From Hippopus hippopus (Eukaryota; Mollusca; Bivalvia; Cardiida; Cardiidae): a DNA stretch of 64,000 nucleotides. Below the pieces are notes generated by a model. It was not told the origin of the DNA, searched no databases, and was given only the letters and a program-made list of their open reading frames with translations. The stretch spans positions 37,322,493 through 37,386,492 of the forward strand of contig OX328108.1 of NCBI GenBank assembly GCA_946811185.2, read 5' to 3'. The translations under genes were made by a program, and so were the position numbers. Shown one piece after another: positions 23,399 through 37,459 of the stretch (positions are counted from its first letter, which is position 1; every line of letters starts with the position of its first letter).

Positions 23399-26300
23399 GT
23401 AGAAACCCCAGAAAAGAAGAAAATAATGTCACAAGTGGCCAAAAAAGACTGAAAACTCTTTCAGTAGCAACTGATTTCTATTGCATAAATCAAACAAAGG
23501 GAACTAAATTTTATTATTATTTTTTTTAATCTCTTTTTACCGTAACAAGAAACCCAGTTACGTTGACTACTGTCTCATACGTGCCAGTTACGCACCCGCG
23601 AAAACACGAAAAATCGACTTACGGCACATTCCATAGCAGACGACACCTCTTGCTTAAGTCAAATATAGGGAATTTTTTTTGTTCTTTTTTATCTTACTAG
23701 GGCCATTTTATTGGCATTGATACTTTGAATATGCTCAGATGATCAATTTACAGTGTAGAAACCCTAGAAAATAATGTCACAAGTGGCTGAAAAAGACTGA
23801 AAACTCTTTCAGTAGCAACTGATTTCTATTGCATAAATCAAACAAAGGGAACTAAATTTTTACTTTTTTTTTAATCTCTTTTTACCGTAACAAGAAACCC
23901 AGTTACGTTGACTACTCTCTCATACGTGCCAGTTACGCACCCGCGAAAACACGAAAAATCGACTTACGGCACATTCCATAGCAGACGACACCTCTTGCTT
24001 AAGTCAAATATAGGGAATTTTTTTTGTTCTTTTTTATCTTACTAGGGCCATTTTATTGGCATTGATACTTTGAATATGCTCAGATGATCAATGTACAGTG
24101 TAGAAACCCCAGAAGATAATGTCACAAGTGGCTGAAAAAGATTGAAAACTCTTTCAGTAGCAACTGATTTCTATTGCATAAATCAAACAAAGGGAACTAA
24201 ATTTTTACTTTTTTTGTAATCTCTTTTTACCGTAACAAGAAACCCAGTTACGTTGACTACTCTCTCATACGTGCCAGTTACGCACCCGCGAAAACACGAA
24301 AAATCGACTTACGGCACATTCCATAGCAGACGACACCTCTTGCTTAAGTCAAATATAGGGAATTTTTTTTGTTCTTTTTTATCTTACTAGGGCCATTTTA
24401 TTGGCATTGATACTTTGAATATGCTCAGATGATCAATGTACAGTGTAGAAACCCCAGAAGATAATGTCACAAGTGGCTGAAAAAGATTGAAAACTCTTTC
24501 AGTAGCAACTGATTTCTATTGCATAAATCAAACAAAGGGAACTAAATTTTTACTTTTTTTGTAATCTCTTTTTACCGTAACAAGAAACCCAGTTACGTTG
24601 ACTACTCTCTCATACGTGCCAGTTACGCACCCGCGAAAACACGAAAAATCGACTTACGGCACATTCCATAGCAGACGACACCTCTTGCTTAAGTCAAGTA
24701 TAGGGATTTTTGTTTCTTCTTTTTTATCTTACTAGGGCCATTTTATTGGCATTGATACTTTGAATATGCTCAGATGATCAATGTACAGTGTAGAAACCCC
24801 AGAAGATAATGTTACAAGTGGCTGAAAAAGATTGAAAACTCTTTCAGTAGCAACTGATTTCTATTGCATAAATCAAACAAAGGGAACTAAATTTTTACTT
24901 TTTTTGTAATCTCTTTTTACCGTAACAAGAAACCCAGTTACGTTGACTACTCTCTCATACGTGCCAGTTACGCACCCGCGAAAACACGAAAAATCGACTT
25001 ACGGCACATTCCATAGCAGACGACACCTCTTGCTTAAGTCAAGTATAGGGATTTTTGTTTCTTCTTTTTTATCTTACTAGGGCCATTTTATTGGCATTGA
25101 TACTTTGAATATGCTCAGATGATCAATGTACAGTGTAGAAACCCCAGAAAATAAGAAAATAATGTCACAAGTGGCTGAAAAAGACTGAAAACTCTTTCAG
25201 TAGCAACTGATTTCTATTGCATAAATCAAACAAAGGGAACTAAATTTTTTTTTTTTTTTTTTTTAATCTCTTTTTATACCGTGACAAGAAACCCAGTTAC
25301 GTTGACTACCGTCTCATACGTGCCAGTTACGCACCCGCGAAAACACGAAAAATCGACTTACGGCACATTCCATAGCAGACGACACCTCTTGCTTAAGTCA
25401 AATATAGGGAATTTTTTTTGTTCTTTTTTATCTTACTAGGGCCATTTTATTGGCATTGATACTTTGAATATGCTCAGATGATCGATGTACAGTGTAGAAA
25501 CCCCAGAAGATAATGTCACAAGTGGCTGAAAAAGACTGAAAACTCTTTCAGTAGCAACTGATTTCTATTGCATAAATCAAACAAAGGGAACTAAATTTTA
25601 TTATTTTTTTAATATCTTTTTACCGTAACAAGAAACCCAGTTACGTTGACTACCGTCTCATACGTGCCAGTTATGCGCCCGCGAAAACATGAAAAATCGA
25701 CTTATGGCACATTCCATAGCAGACGACACCTCTTGCTTAAATCAAATATAGGGAATTTTTTTTTTTTCTTTTTTATCTTACTAGGGCCATTGAAATGGCA
25801 TTGATAGTTTGAATATGCTCAGATGATCAATGTACGGTGTAAAAACCCCAGAAAATAATGTCACAAGTGGCTGAAAAAGACTGAAAACTCTTTCAGTAGC
25901 AACTGATTTCTATTGCATAAATCAAACAAAGGGAACTAAATTTTATTATTATTTTTTTTAATCTCTTTTTACCGTAACAAGAAACCCAGTTACGTTGACT
26001 ACTGTCTCATACGTGCCAGTTACGCACCCGCGAAAACACGAAAAATCGACTTACGGCACATTCCATAGCAGACGACACCTCTTGCTTAAGTCAAATATAG
26101 GGATTTTTTTTTGTTCTTTTTTATCTTACTAGGGCCATTTTATTGGCATTGATACTTTGAATATGCTCAGATGATCAATGTACAGTGTAGAAACCCCAGA
26201 AAATAAGAAAATAATGTCACAAGTGGCTGAAAAAGACTGAAAACTCTTTCAGTAGCAACTGATTTCTATTGCATAAATCAAACAAAGGGAACTAAATTTT

Positions 26301-26829
26301 ATTATTTTTTTAATCTCTTTTTACCGTAACAAGAAACCCAGTTACGTTGACTACCGTCTCATACGTGCCAGTTATGCGCCCGCGAAAACATGAAAAATCG
26401 ACTTACGGCACATTCCATAGCAGACGACACCTCTTGCTTAAATCAAATATAGGGAATTTTTTTTTGTTCTTTTTTATCTTACTAGGGCCATTGAAATGGC
26501 ATTGATAGTTTGAATATGCTCAGATGATCAATGTACAGTGTAGAAACCCCAGAAGATAATGTCACAAGTGCCTAAAAAAGACTGAAAACTCTTTCAGTAG
26601 CAACTGATTTCTATTGCATAAATCAAACAAAGGGAACTAAATTTTTATTATTTTTTTTTTAATCTCTTTTTATACCGTGACAAGAAATCCAGTTGCGTTG
26701 ACTACCGTCCCATACGTGCCAGTTATGCGCCCGCGAAAACATGAAAAATCGACTTACGGCACATTCCATAGCAGACGACACCTGTTGCATAAGTCAAATA
26801 TAGGGAAATTTTTTTTTTCGTTTTCTCTT
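23399..26829 (+). repeat. Monomer run 6: 10 monomers
   Basis: Has the 20-base T-tract at 25245-25264, GATCGATG near 25480 and TACGGTG from 25833. Relative to run 5 one extra monomer is present on the left side, among monomers with the short T-tract and AGTCAAGTATAGGG block, which occur back to back here (about 24.5-25.1 kb). Confidence 0.93.
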
Positions 26830-27955
26830 ACTAGGGCCATTGAATTAGTTACGATGACTATCGCACCCATACGTGACCGTTACGTGCTGTGCATAAAATC
26901 ATAAAATCAACTAGGACACTTTCGGAGGCAACTGATACCTGTTGCACAAATCAAAGAAAGGTAAACCAAATTCGTTTTCTTACCAAGGTCATGAAAAACA
27001 TTGAACCAATTTTGGTGACCGTGTGAGTCATAAGTCGATTTTATGTTTAACCGCTGCGCAAAAACATTGATTCAGAAGCAACGGGTTGCTGTTGCATAAA
27101 CTTTTTCCAATAAGAAATCTTGTTCTTGTTTGAAGAATTTAGAAATAGGCCAATGAAATACAATAAGATGTAAGAATGACTAATAATAAAAATAGGTAAA
27201 ATAGATAAAATGGCAAAGTTAGGGATTCAACCTTTGACCATCAGGACCCAAAAAAGGTCTTGGTGCAGGGATCAAACCCTCTTTGCGATCGAATAGGCTC
27301 AAATGACCCGAAGATTTAACATAGATATACAGAGATTTCCCCCCCTTCCAATCTGCCAATCAAATCTCAGGCCTCTATTAAATTATCCAATCACAGAAGC
27401 TTTTAGAAAATCAAAATGGCGTCCAATCTGCCAATCAAATCTCAGGCCTCTATTAAATTATCCAATCACAGAAGCTTTTAGAAAATCAAAATGGCGTCCA
27501 ATCAGCCAATCAAATCTCATCCCTCTCTCCAAATTATCCAATCAGAAAAGCTTTGAGAAATTCAATATTGCGCCCAATCAGCCAATCAAATTGCAGACAC
27601 ACCCACAGAATCATCCAATCAGAAAGCTTTGAGCCATTTGAAATGGCGCCCGAAAATATCGATAGAAAACAGTGAACAAGAATCGGCATAAAAGTGGATT
27701 TTAAGTCTTCTTTGAAGGCTGTTATGCAGTCCTTGGCAAACTGCCAGGCATGCACCCTCCACACATGCCAGATTTCACTGAAAATGGGCGAAAATTTAAG
27801 AAAACAGGATGACAGAAGACCTTGTTTTGGTGCCTTCTAGCACCTTGCAAGAGTGACTTCCCCTGATCTCTTGATTCGATTTGCTTTTCTAATTCAGGCC
27901 AACTGCCATACTGTACATTGATACTTTAAATATGCTAAGATGATCAATGTACAGT
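26830..27955 (+). repeat. Core 7
   Basis: CCAAT cluster 27348-27649. Same lineage as cores 4 and 6. Private: GCGATCGAATAGG near 27286 (others GCGATTGAATAGG). The terminal inverted repeat is perfect. Confidence 0.94.
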
Positions 27956-30900
27956 GTAGAAACCCCAGAAAAGAAGAAAATAATGTCACAAGTGGCCAAA
28001 AAAGACTGAAAACTCTTTCAGTAGCAACTGATTTCTATTGCATAAATCAAACAAAGGGAACTAAATTTTATTATTATTTTTTTTAATCTCTTTTTACCGT
28101 AACAAGAAACCCAGTTACGTTGACTACTGTCTCATACGTGCCAGTTACGCACCCGCGAAAACACGAAAAATCGACTTACGGCACATTCCATAGCAGACGA
28201 CACCTCTTGCTTAAGTCAAATATAGGGAATTTTTTTTGTTCTTTTTTATCTTACTAGGGCCATTTTATTGGCATTGATACTTTGAATATGCTCAGATGAT
28301 CAATTTACAGTGTAGAAACCCTAGAAAATAATGTCACAAGTGGCTGAAAAAGACTGAAAACTCTTTCAGTAGCAACTGATTTCTATTGCATAAATCAAAC
28401 AAAGGGAACTAAATTTTATTATTTTTTTTTTTAATCTCTTTTTACCGTAACAAGAAACCCAGTTACGTTGACTACCGTGTCATACGTGCCAGTTACGCAC
28501 CCGCGAAAACACGAAAAATCGACTTACGGCACATTCCATAGCAGACGACACCTCTTGCTTAAGTCAAATATAGGGAATTTTTTTTGTTCTTTTTTATCTT
28601 ACTAGGGCCATTTTATTGGCATTGATACTTTGAATATGCTCAGATGATCAATGTACAGTGTAGAAACCCCAGAAGATAATGTTACAAGTGGCTGAAAAAG
28701 ATTGAAAACTCTTTCAGTAGCAACTGATTTCTATTGCATAAATCAAACAAAGGGAACTAAATTTTTACTTTTTTTGTAATCTCTTTTTACCGTAACAAGA
28801 AACCCAGTTACGTTGACTACTCTCTCATACGTGCCAGTTACGCACCCGCGAAAACACGAAAAATCGACTTACGGCACATTCCATAGCAGACGACACCTCT
28901 TGCTTAAGTCAAGTATAGGGATTTTTGTTTCTTCTTTTTTATCTTACTAGGGCCATTTTATTGGCATTGATACTTTGAATATGCTCAGATGATCAATGTA
29001 CAGTGTAGAAACCCCAGAAAATAAGAAAATAATGTCACAAGTGGCTGAAAAAGACTGAAAACTCTTTCAGTAGCAACTGATTTCTATTGCATAAATCAAA
29101 CAAAGGGAACTAAATTTTATTATTATTTTTTTTTAATCTCTTTTTACCGTAACAAGAAACCCAGTTACGTTGACTACCGTCTCATACATGCCAGTTACGC
29201 ACCCGCGAAAACACGAAAAATCGACTTACGGCACATTCCATAGCAGACGACACCTCTTGCTTAAGTCAAGTATAGGGATTTTTGTTTCTTCTTTTTTATC
29301 TTACTAGGGCCATTTTATTGGCATTGATACTTTGAATATGCTCAGATGATCAATGTACAGTGTAGAAACCCCAGAAAATAAGAAAATAATGTCACAAGTG
29401 GCTGAAAAAGACTGAAAACTCTTTCAGTAGCAACTGATTTCTATTGCATAAATCAAACAAAGGGAACTAAATTTTTACTTTTTTTGTAATCTCTTTTTAC
29501 CGTAACAAGAAACCCAGTTACGTTGACTACTCTCTCATATGTGCCAGTTACGCACCCGCGAAAACACGAAAAATCGACTTACGGCACATTCCATAGCAGA
29601 CGACACCTCTTGCTTAAGTCAAATATAGGGAATTTTTTTTGTTCTTTTTTATCTTACTAGGGCCATTTTATTGGCATTGATACTTTGAATATGCTCAGAT
29701 GATCAATGTACAGTGTAGAAACCCCAGAAGATAATGTCACAAGTGGCTGAAAAAGATTGAAAACTCTTTCAGTAGCAACTGATTTCTATTGCATAAATCA
29801 AACAAAGGGAACTAAATTTTTACTTTTTTTGTAATCTCTTTTTACCGTAACAAGAAACCCAGTTACGTTGACTACTCTCTCATACGTGCCAGTTACGCAC
29901 CCGCGAAAACACGAAAAATCGACTTACGGCACATTCCATAGCAGACGACACCTCTTGCTTAAGTCAAGTATAGGGATTTTTGTTTCTTCTTTTTTATCTT
30001 ACTAGGGCCATTTTATTGGCATTGATACTTTGAATATGCTCAGATGATCAATGTACAGTGTAGAAAGCCCAGAAAATAAGAAAATAATGTCACAAGTGGC
30101 TGAAAAAGACTGAAAACTCTTTCAGTAGCAAGTGATTTCTATTGCATAAATCAAACAAAGGGAACTAAATTTTATTATTATTTTTTTTTAATCTCTTTTT
30201 ACCGTAACAAGAAACCCAGTTACGTTGACTACCGTCTCATACGTGCCAGTTACGCACCCGCGAAAACACGATAAATCGACTTACGGCACATTCCATAGCA
30301 GACGACAACTCTTGCTTAAGTCAAATATAGGGAATGTTTTTTGTTCTTTTTTATCTTACTAGGGCCATTTTATTGGCATTGATACTTTGAATATACTCAG
30401 ATGATCAATGTACAGTGTAAAAACCCCAAAAGATAATGTCACAAGTGCCTAAAAAAGACTGAAAACTCTTTCAGTAGCAACTGATTTCTATTGCATACAT
30501 CAAACAAAGGGAACTAAATTTTTATTATTTCTTTTTTAATCTCTTTTTATACCGTGACAAGAAACCCAGTTACGTTGACTACCGTCTCATACGTGCCAGT
30601 TACGCACCCGCGAAAACACGAAAAATCGACTTACGGCACATTCCATAGCAGACGACACCTCTTGCTTAAGTCAAATATAGGGATTTTTGTTTCTTCTTTT
30701 TTATCTTACTAGGGCCATTTTATTGGCATTGATACTTTGAATATGCTCAGATGATCAATGTACAGTGTAGAAACCCCAGAAAAGAAGAAAATAATGTCAC
30801 AAGTGGCTGAAAAAGACTGAAAACTCTTTCAGTAGCAACTGATTTCTATTGCATAAATCAAACAAAGGGAACTAAATTTTTATTATTATTTTTTTTTTAA

Positions 30901-31760
30901 TCTCTTTTTACCGTAACAAGAAACCCAGTTACGTTGACTACCGTCTCATACGTGCCAGTTACGTACCCGCGAAAACACGAAAAATTGACTTACGGCACAT
31001 TCCATAGCAGACGACACCTCTTGCTTAAGTCAAATATAGGGAATTTTTTTTGTTCTTTTTTATCTTACTAGGGCCATTTTATTGGCATTGATACTTTGAA
31101 TATGCTCAGATGATCAATGTACAGTGTAGAAACCCCAGAAGATAATGTCACAAGTGCCTAAAAAAGACTGAAAACTCTTTCAGTAGCAAGTGATTTCTAT
31201 TGCATAAATCAAACAAAGGGAACTAAATTTTATTATTTTTTTAATCTCTTTTTACCGTAACAAGAAACCCAGTTACGTTGACTACCGTCTCATACGTGTC
31301 AGTTATGCGCCCGCGAAAACATGAAAAATCGACTTACGGCACATTCCATAGCAGACGACACCTCTTGCTTAAATCAAATATAGGGAATTTTTTTTTGTTC
31401 TTTTTTATCTTACTAGGGCCATTGAAATGGCATTGATAGTTTGAATATGCTCAGATGATCAATGTACAGTGTAGAAACCCCAGAAGATAATATCACAAGT
31501 GCCTAAAAAAGACTGAAAACTCTTTCAGTAGCAACTGATTTCTATTGCATAAATCAAACAAAGGGAACTAAATTTTTATTATTTTTTTTTTAATCTCTTT
31601 TTATACCGTGACAAGAAATCCAGTTGCGTTGACTACCGTCCCATACGTGCCAGTTATGCGCCCGCGAAAACATGAAAAATCGACTTACGGCACATTCCAT
31701 AGCAGACGACACCTGTTGCATAAGTCAAATATAGGGAAATTTTTTTTTTCGTTTTCTCTT
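27956..31760 (+). repeat. Monomer run 7: 11 monomers
   Basis: The right part (about 30.05-31.76 kb) corresponds to the right part of run 4 at offset 13,717 bp. Local changes include GAAAGCCCAG near 30063, GGGAATGTTTTT near 30330 and AATATACTC near 30393. The left part shares the CCCTAGAAAATAATG variant with runs 4 and 6. Confidence 0.93.
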
Positions 31761-32886
31761 ACTAGGGCCATTGAATTGGTTACGATGACTATCGCACCCA
31801 TACGTGACCGTTACGTGCTGTGCATAAAATCATAAAATCAACTAGGACACTTTCGGAGGCAACTGATACCTGTTGCACAAATCAAAGAAAGGTAAACCAA
31901 ATTCGTTTTCTTACCAAGGTCATGAAAAACATTGAACCAATTTTGGTGACCGTGTGAGTCATAAGTCGATTTTATGTTTAACCGCTGCACAAAAACATTG
32001 ATTCAGAAGCAACGGGTTGCTGTTGCATAAACTTTTTCCAATAAGAAATCTTGTTCTTGTTTGAAGAATTTAGAAATAGGCCAATGAAATACAATAAGAT
32101 GTAAGAATGACTAATAATAAAAATAGGTAAAATAGATAAAATGGCAAAGTTAGGGATTCAACCTTTGACCATCAGGACCCAAAAAAGGTCTTGGTGCAGG
32201 GGTCAAACCCTCTTTGCGATTGAATAGGCTCAAATGACCCGAAGATTTAACATAGATATACAGAGATTTCCCCCCCTTCCAATCTGCCAATCAAATCTCA
32301 GGCCTCTATTAAATTATCCAATCACAGAAGCTTTTAGAAAATCAAAATGGCGTCCAATCAGCCAATCAAATCTCAGGCCTCTATTAAATTATCCAATCAC
32401 AGAAGCTTTTAGAAAATCAAAATGGCGTCCAATCAGCCAATCAAATCTCATCCCTCTCTCCAAATTATCCAATCAGAAAAGCTTTGAGAAATTCAATATT
32501 GCGCCCAATCAGCCAATCAAATTGCAGACACACCCACAGAATCATCCAATCAGAAAGCTTTGATCCATTTGAAATGGCGCCCGAAAATATCGATAGAAAA
32601 CAGTGAACAAGAATCGGCATAAAAGTGGATTTTAAGTCTTCTTTGAAGGCTGTTATGCAGTCCTTGGCAAACTGCCAGGCATGCACCCTCCACACATGCC
32701 AGATTTCACTGAAAATGGGCGAAAATTTAAGAAAACAGGGTGACAGAAGACCTTGTTTTGGTGCCTTCTAGCACCTTGCAAGAGTGACTTCCCCTGATCT
32801 CTTGATTCGATTTGCTTTTCTAATTCAGGCCAACTGCCATACTGTACATTGATACTTTAAATATGCTAAGATGATCAATGTACAGT
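31761..32886 (+). repeat. Core 8
   Basis: CCAAT cluster 32279-32580. Its second 75 bp repeat begins CCAATCAGCC (32354) instead of CCAATCTGCC. It shares CTTTGATCC with core 5 but has AATTGGTTACG, unlike core 5, so it is a mosaic or has reverted by exchange. Confidence 0.94.
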
Positions 32887-35800
32887 GTAGAAACCCCAGA
32901 AAAGAAGAAAATAATGTCACAAGTGGCCAAAAAAGACTGAAAACTCTTTCAGTAGCAACTGATTTCTATTGCATAAATCAAACAAAGGGAACTAAATTTT
33001 ATTATTATTTTTTTTAATCTCTTTTTACCGTAACAAGAAACCCAGTTACGTTGACTACTGTCTCATACGTGCCAGTTACGCACCCGCGAAAACACGAAAA
33101 ATCGACTTACGGCACATTCCATAGCAGACGACACCTCTTGCTTAAGTCAAATATAGGGAATTTTTTTTGTTCTTTTTTATCTTACTAGGGCCATTTTATT
33201 GGCATTGATACTTTGAATATGCTCAGATGATCAATTTACAGTGTAGAAACCCAAGAAAATAATGTCACAAGTGGCTGAAAAAGACTGAAAACTCTTTCAG
33301 TAGCAACTGATTTCTATTGCATAAATCAAACAAAGGGAACTAAATTTTATTATTATTTTTTTTAATCTCTTTTTACCGTAACAAGAAACCCAGTTACGTT
33401 GACTACCGTGTCATACGTGCCAGTTACGCACCCGCGAAAACACGATAAATCGACTTACGGCACATTCCATAGCAGACGACACCTCTTGCTTAAGTCAAAT
33501 ATAGGGAATTTTTTTTGTTCTTTTTTATCTTACTAGGGCCATTTTATTGGCATTGATACTTTGAATATGCTCAGATGATCAATGTACAGTGTAGAAACCC
33601 CAGAAGATAATGTCACAAATGGCTGAAAAAGACTGAAAACTCTTTCAGTAGCAACTGATTTCTATTGCATAAATCAAACAAAGGGAACTAAATCTTTACT
33701 TTTTTTGTAATCTCTTTTTACCGTAACAAGAAACCCAGTTACGTTGACTACTCTCTCATACGTGCCAGTTACGCACCCGCGAAAACACGAAAAATCGACT
33801 TACGGCACATTCCATAGCAGACGACACCTCTTGCTTAAGTCAAGTATAGGGATTTTTGTTTCTTCTTTTTTATCTTACTAGGGCCATTTTATTGGCATTG
33901 ATACTTTGAATATGCTCAGATGATCAATGTACAGTGTAGAAACCCCAGAAAATAAGAAAATAATGTCACAAGTGGCTAAAAAAGACTGAAAACTCTTTCA
34001 GTAGCAACTGATTTCTATTGCATAAATCAAACAAAGGGAACTAAATTTTATTATTATTTTTTTTTTAATCTCTTTTTACCGTAACAAGAAACCCAGTTAC
34101 GTTGACTACCGTCTCATACGTGCCAGTTACGCACCCGCGAAAACACGAAAAATCGACTTACGGCACATTCCATAGCAGACGACACCTCTTGCTTAAGTCA
34201 AATATAGGGAATTTTTTTTGTTCTTTTTTATCTTACTAGGGCCATTTTATTGGCATTGATACTTTGAATATGCTCAGATGATCAATGTACAGTGTAAAAA
34301 CCCCAGAAGATAATGTCACAAGTGCCTAAAAAAGACTGAAAACTCTTTCAGTAGCAACTGATTTCTATTGCATAAATCAAACAAAGGGAACTAAATTTTT
34401 ATTATTTCTTTTTTAATCTCTTTTTATACCGTGACAAGAAACCCAGTTACGTTGACTACCGTCTCATACGTGCCAGTTACGCACCCGCGAAAACACGAAA
34501 AATCGACTTACGGCACATTCCATAGCAGACGACACCTCTTGCTTAAGTCAAATATAGGGAATTTTTTTTTGTTCTTTTTTATCTTACTAGGGCCATTTTA
34601 TTGGCATTGATACTTTGAATATGCTCAGATGATCAATGTACAGTGTAGAAACCCCAGAAAATAAGAAAATAATGTCACAAGTGGCTGAAAAAGACTGCAA
34701 ACTCTTTCAGTAGCAACTGATTTCTATTGCATAAATCAAACAAAGGGAACTAAATTTTATTATTTTTTTTTTTTAATCTCTTTTTACCGTAACAAGAAAC
34801 CCAGTTACGTTGACCAAAGTCTCATACGTGCCAGTTACGCACCCGCGAAAACACGAAAAAGCGACTTACGGCACATTCCATAGCAGACGACACCTCTTGC
34901 TTAAGTCAAATATAGGGAATTTTTTTTGTTCTTTTTTATCTTACTAGGGCCATTTTATTGGCATTGATACTTTGAATATGCTCAGATGATCAATGTACAG
35001 TGTAAAAACCCCAGAAGATAATGTCACAAGTGGCTAAAAAAGAATGAAAACTCTTTCAGTAGCAACTGATTTCTATTGCATAAATCAAACAAAGGGAACT
35101 AAATTTTTTATTATTTTTTTTTTAATCTCTTTTTATACCGTGACAAGAAACCCAGTTACGTTGACTACCGTCTCATACGTGCCAGTTACGCACCCGCGAA
35201 AACACGAAAAAATTGACGTACGGCACATTCCATAGCAGACGACACCTCTTGCTTAATTCAAATATAGGGAATTTTTTTTGTTCTTTTTTATCTTACTAGG
35301 GCCATTTTATTGGCATTGATACTTTGAATATGCTCAGATGATCAATGTACAGTGTAGAAACCCCAGAAGATAATGTCACAAGTGGCTGAAAAAGATTGAA
35401 AACTCTTTCAGTAGCAACTGATTTCTATTGCATAAATCAAACAAAGGGAACTAAATTTTTACTTTTTTTGTAATCTCTTTTTACCGTAACAAGAAACCCA
35501 GTTACGTTGACTACTCTCTCATACGTGCCAGTTACGCACCCGCGAAAACACGAAAAATCGACTTACGGCACATTCCATAGCAGACGACACCTCTTGCTTA
35601 AGTCAAGTATAGGGATTTTTGTTTCTTCTTTTTTATCTTACTAGGGCCATTTTATTGGCATTGATACTTTGAATATGCTCAGATGATCAATGTACAGTGT
35701 AAAAACCCCAGAAGATAATGTCACAAGTGCCTAAAAAAGACTGAAAACTCTTTCAGTAGCAACTGATTTCTATTGCATAAATCAAACAAAGGGAACTAAA

Positions 35801-36333
35801 TTTTATTTTTTTTTTAATCTCTTTTTACCGTAACAAGAAACCCAGTTACGTTGACTACCGTCTCATACGTGCCAGTTATGCGCCCGCGAAAACATGAAAA
35901 ATCGACTTACGGCACATTCCATAGCAGACGACACCTCTTGCTTAAATCAAATATAGCGAATTTTTTTTTGTTCTTTTTTATCTTACTAGGGCCATTGAAA
36001 TGGCATTGATAGTTTGAATATGCTCAGATGATCAATGTACAGTGTAGAAACCCCAGAAGATAATGTCACAAGTGCCTAAAAAAGACTGAAAACTCTTTCA
36101 GTAGCAACTGATTTCTATTGCATAAATCAAACAAAGGGAACTAAATTTTTATTATTTTTTTTTTAATCTCTTTTTATACCGTGACAAGAAATCCAGTTGC
36201 GTTGACTACCGTCCCATACGTGCCAGTTATGCGCCCGCGAAAACATGAAAAATCGACTTACGGCACATTCCATAGCAGATGACACCTGTTGCCTAAGTCA
36301 AATATAGGGAAATTTTTTTTTTCGTTTTCTCTT
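32887..36333 (+). repeat. Monomer run 8: 10 monomers
   Basis: Contains several private changes: TTGACCAAAGTCTCATACG near 34812, AAAAGCGACTTACGG near 34857, AAAAAATTGACGTACGG near 35207 and GCTTAATTCAAATATAGG near 35251. One monomer has ACGATAAATCG (near 33442), as in runs 4 and 7. It ends with the terminal-type monomer, in which ATAGCGAA replaces ATAGGGAA as in run 1. Confidence 0.93.
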
Positions 36334-37459
36334 ACTAGGGCCATTGAATTGGTTACGATGACTATCGCACCCATACGTGACCGTTACGTGCTGTGCATAA
36401 AATCATAAAATCAACTAGGACACTTTCAGAGGCAACTGATACCTGTTGCACAAATCAAAGAAAGGTAAACCAAATTCGTTTTCTTACCAAGGTCATGAAA
36501 AACATTGAACCAATTTTGGTGACCGTGTGAGTCATAAGTCGATTTTATGTTTAACCGCTGTGCAAAAACATTGATTCAGAAGCAACGGGTTGCTGTTGCA
36601 TAAACTTTTTCCAATAAGAAATCTTGTTCTTGTTTGAAGAATTTAGAAATAGGCCAATGAAATACAATAAGATGTAAGAATGACTAATAATAAAAATAGG
36701 TAAAATAGATAAAATGGCAAAGTTAGGGATTCAACCTTTGACCATCAGGACCCAAAAAAGGTCTTGGTGCAGGAGTCAAACCCTCTTTGCGATTGAATAG
36801 GCTCAAATGACCCGAAGATTTAACATAGATATACAGAGATTTCCCCCCCTTCCAATCTGCCAATCAAATCTCAGGCCTCTATTAAATTATCCAATCACAG
36901 AAGCTTTTAGAAAATCAAAATGGCGTCCAATCTGCCAATCAAATCTCAGGCCTCTATTAAATTATCCAATCACAGAAGCTTTTAGAAAATCAAAATGGCG
37001 TCCAATCAGCCAATCAAATCTCATCCCTCTCTCCAAATTATCCAATCAGAAAAGCTTTGAGAAATTCAATATTGCGCCCAATCAGCCAATCAAATTGCAG
37101 ACACACCCACAGAATCATCCAATCAGAAAGCTTTGAGCCATTTGAAATGGCGCCCGAAAATATCGATAGAAAACAGTGAACAAGAATCGGCATAAAAGTG
37201 GATTTTAAGTCTTCTTTGAAGGCTGTTATGCAGTCCTTGGCAAACTGCCAGGCATGCACCCTCCACACATGCCAGATTTCACTGAAAATGGGCGAAAATT
37301 TAAGAAAACAGGGTGACAGAAGACCTTGTTTTGGTGCCTTCTAGCACCTTGCAAGAGTGACTTCCCCTGATCTCTTGATTCGATTTGCTTTTCTAATTCA
37401 GGCCAACTGCCATACTGTACATTGATACTTTAAATATGCTAAGATGATCAATGTACAGT
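36334..37459 (+). repeat. Core 9
   Basis: CCAAT cluster 36852-37153. GCAGGAGTCAAAC (shared with 10 and 12), CTTTCAGAGGCAAC and CGCTGTGCAAAA (both shared only with core 10) mark it as a tandem sister of core 10 at 4223 bp. Confidence 0.94.
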
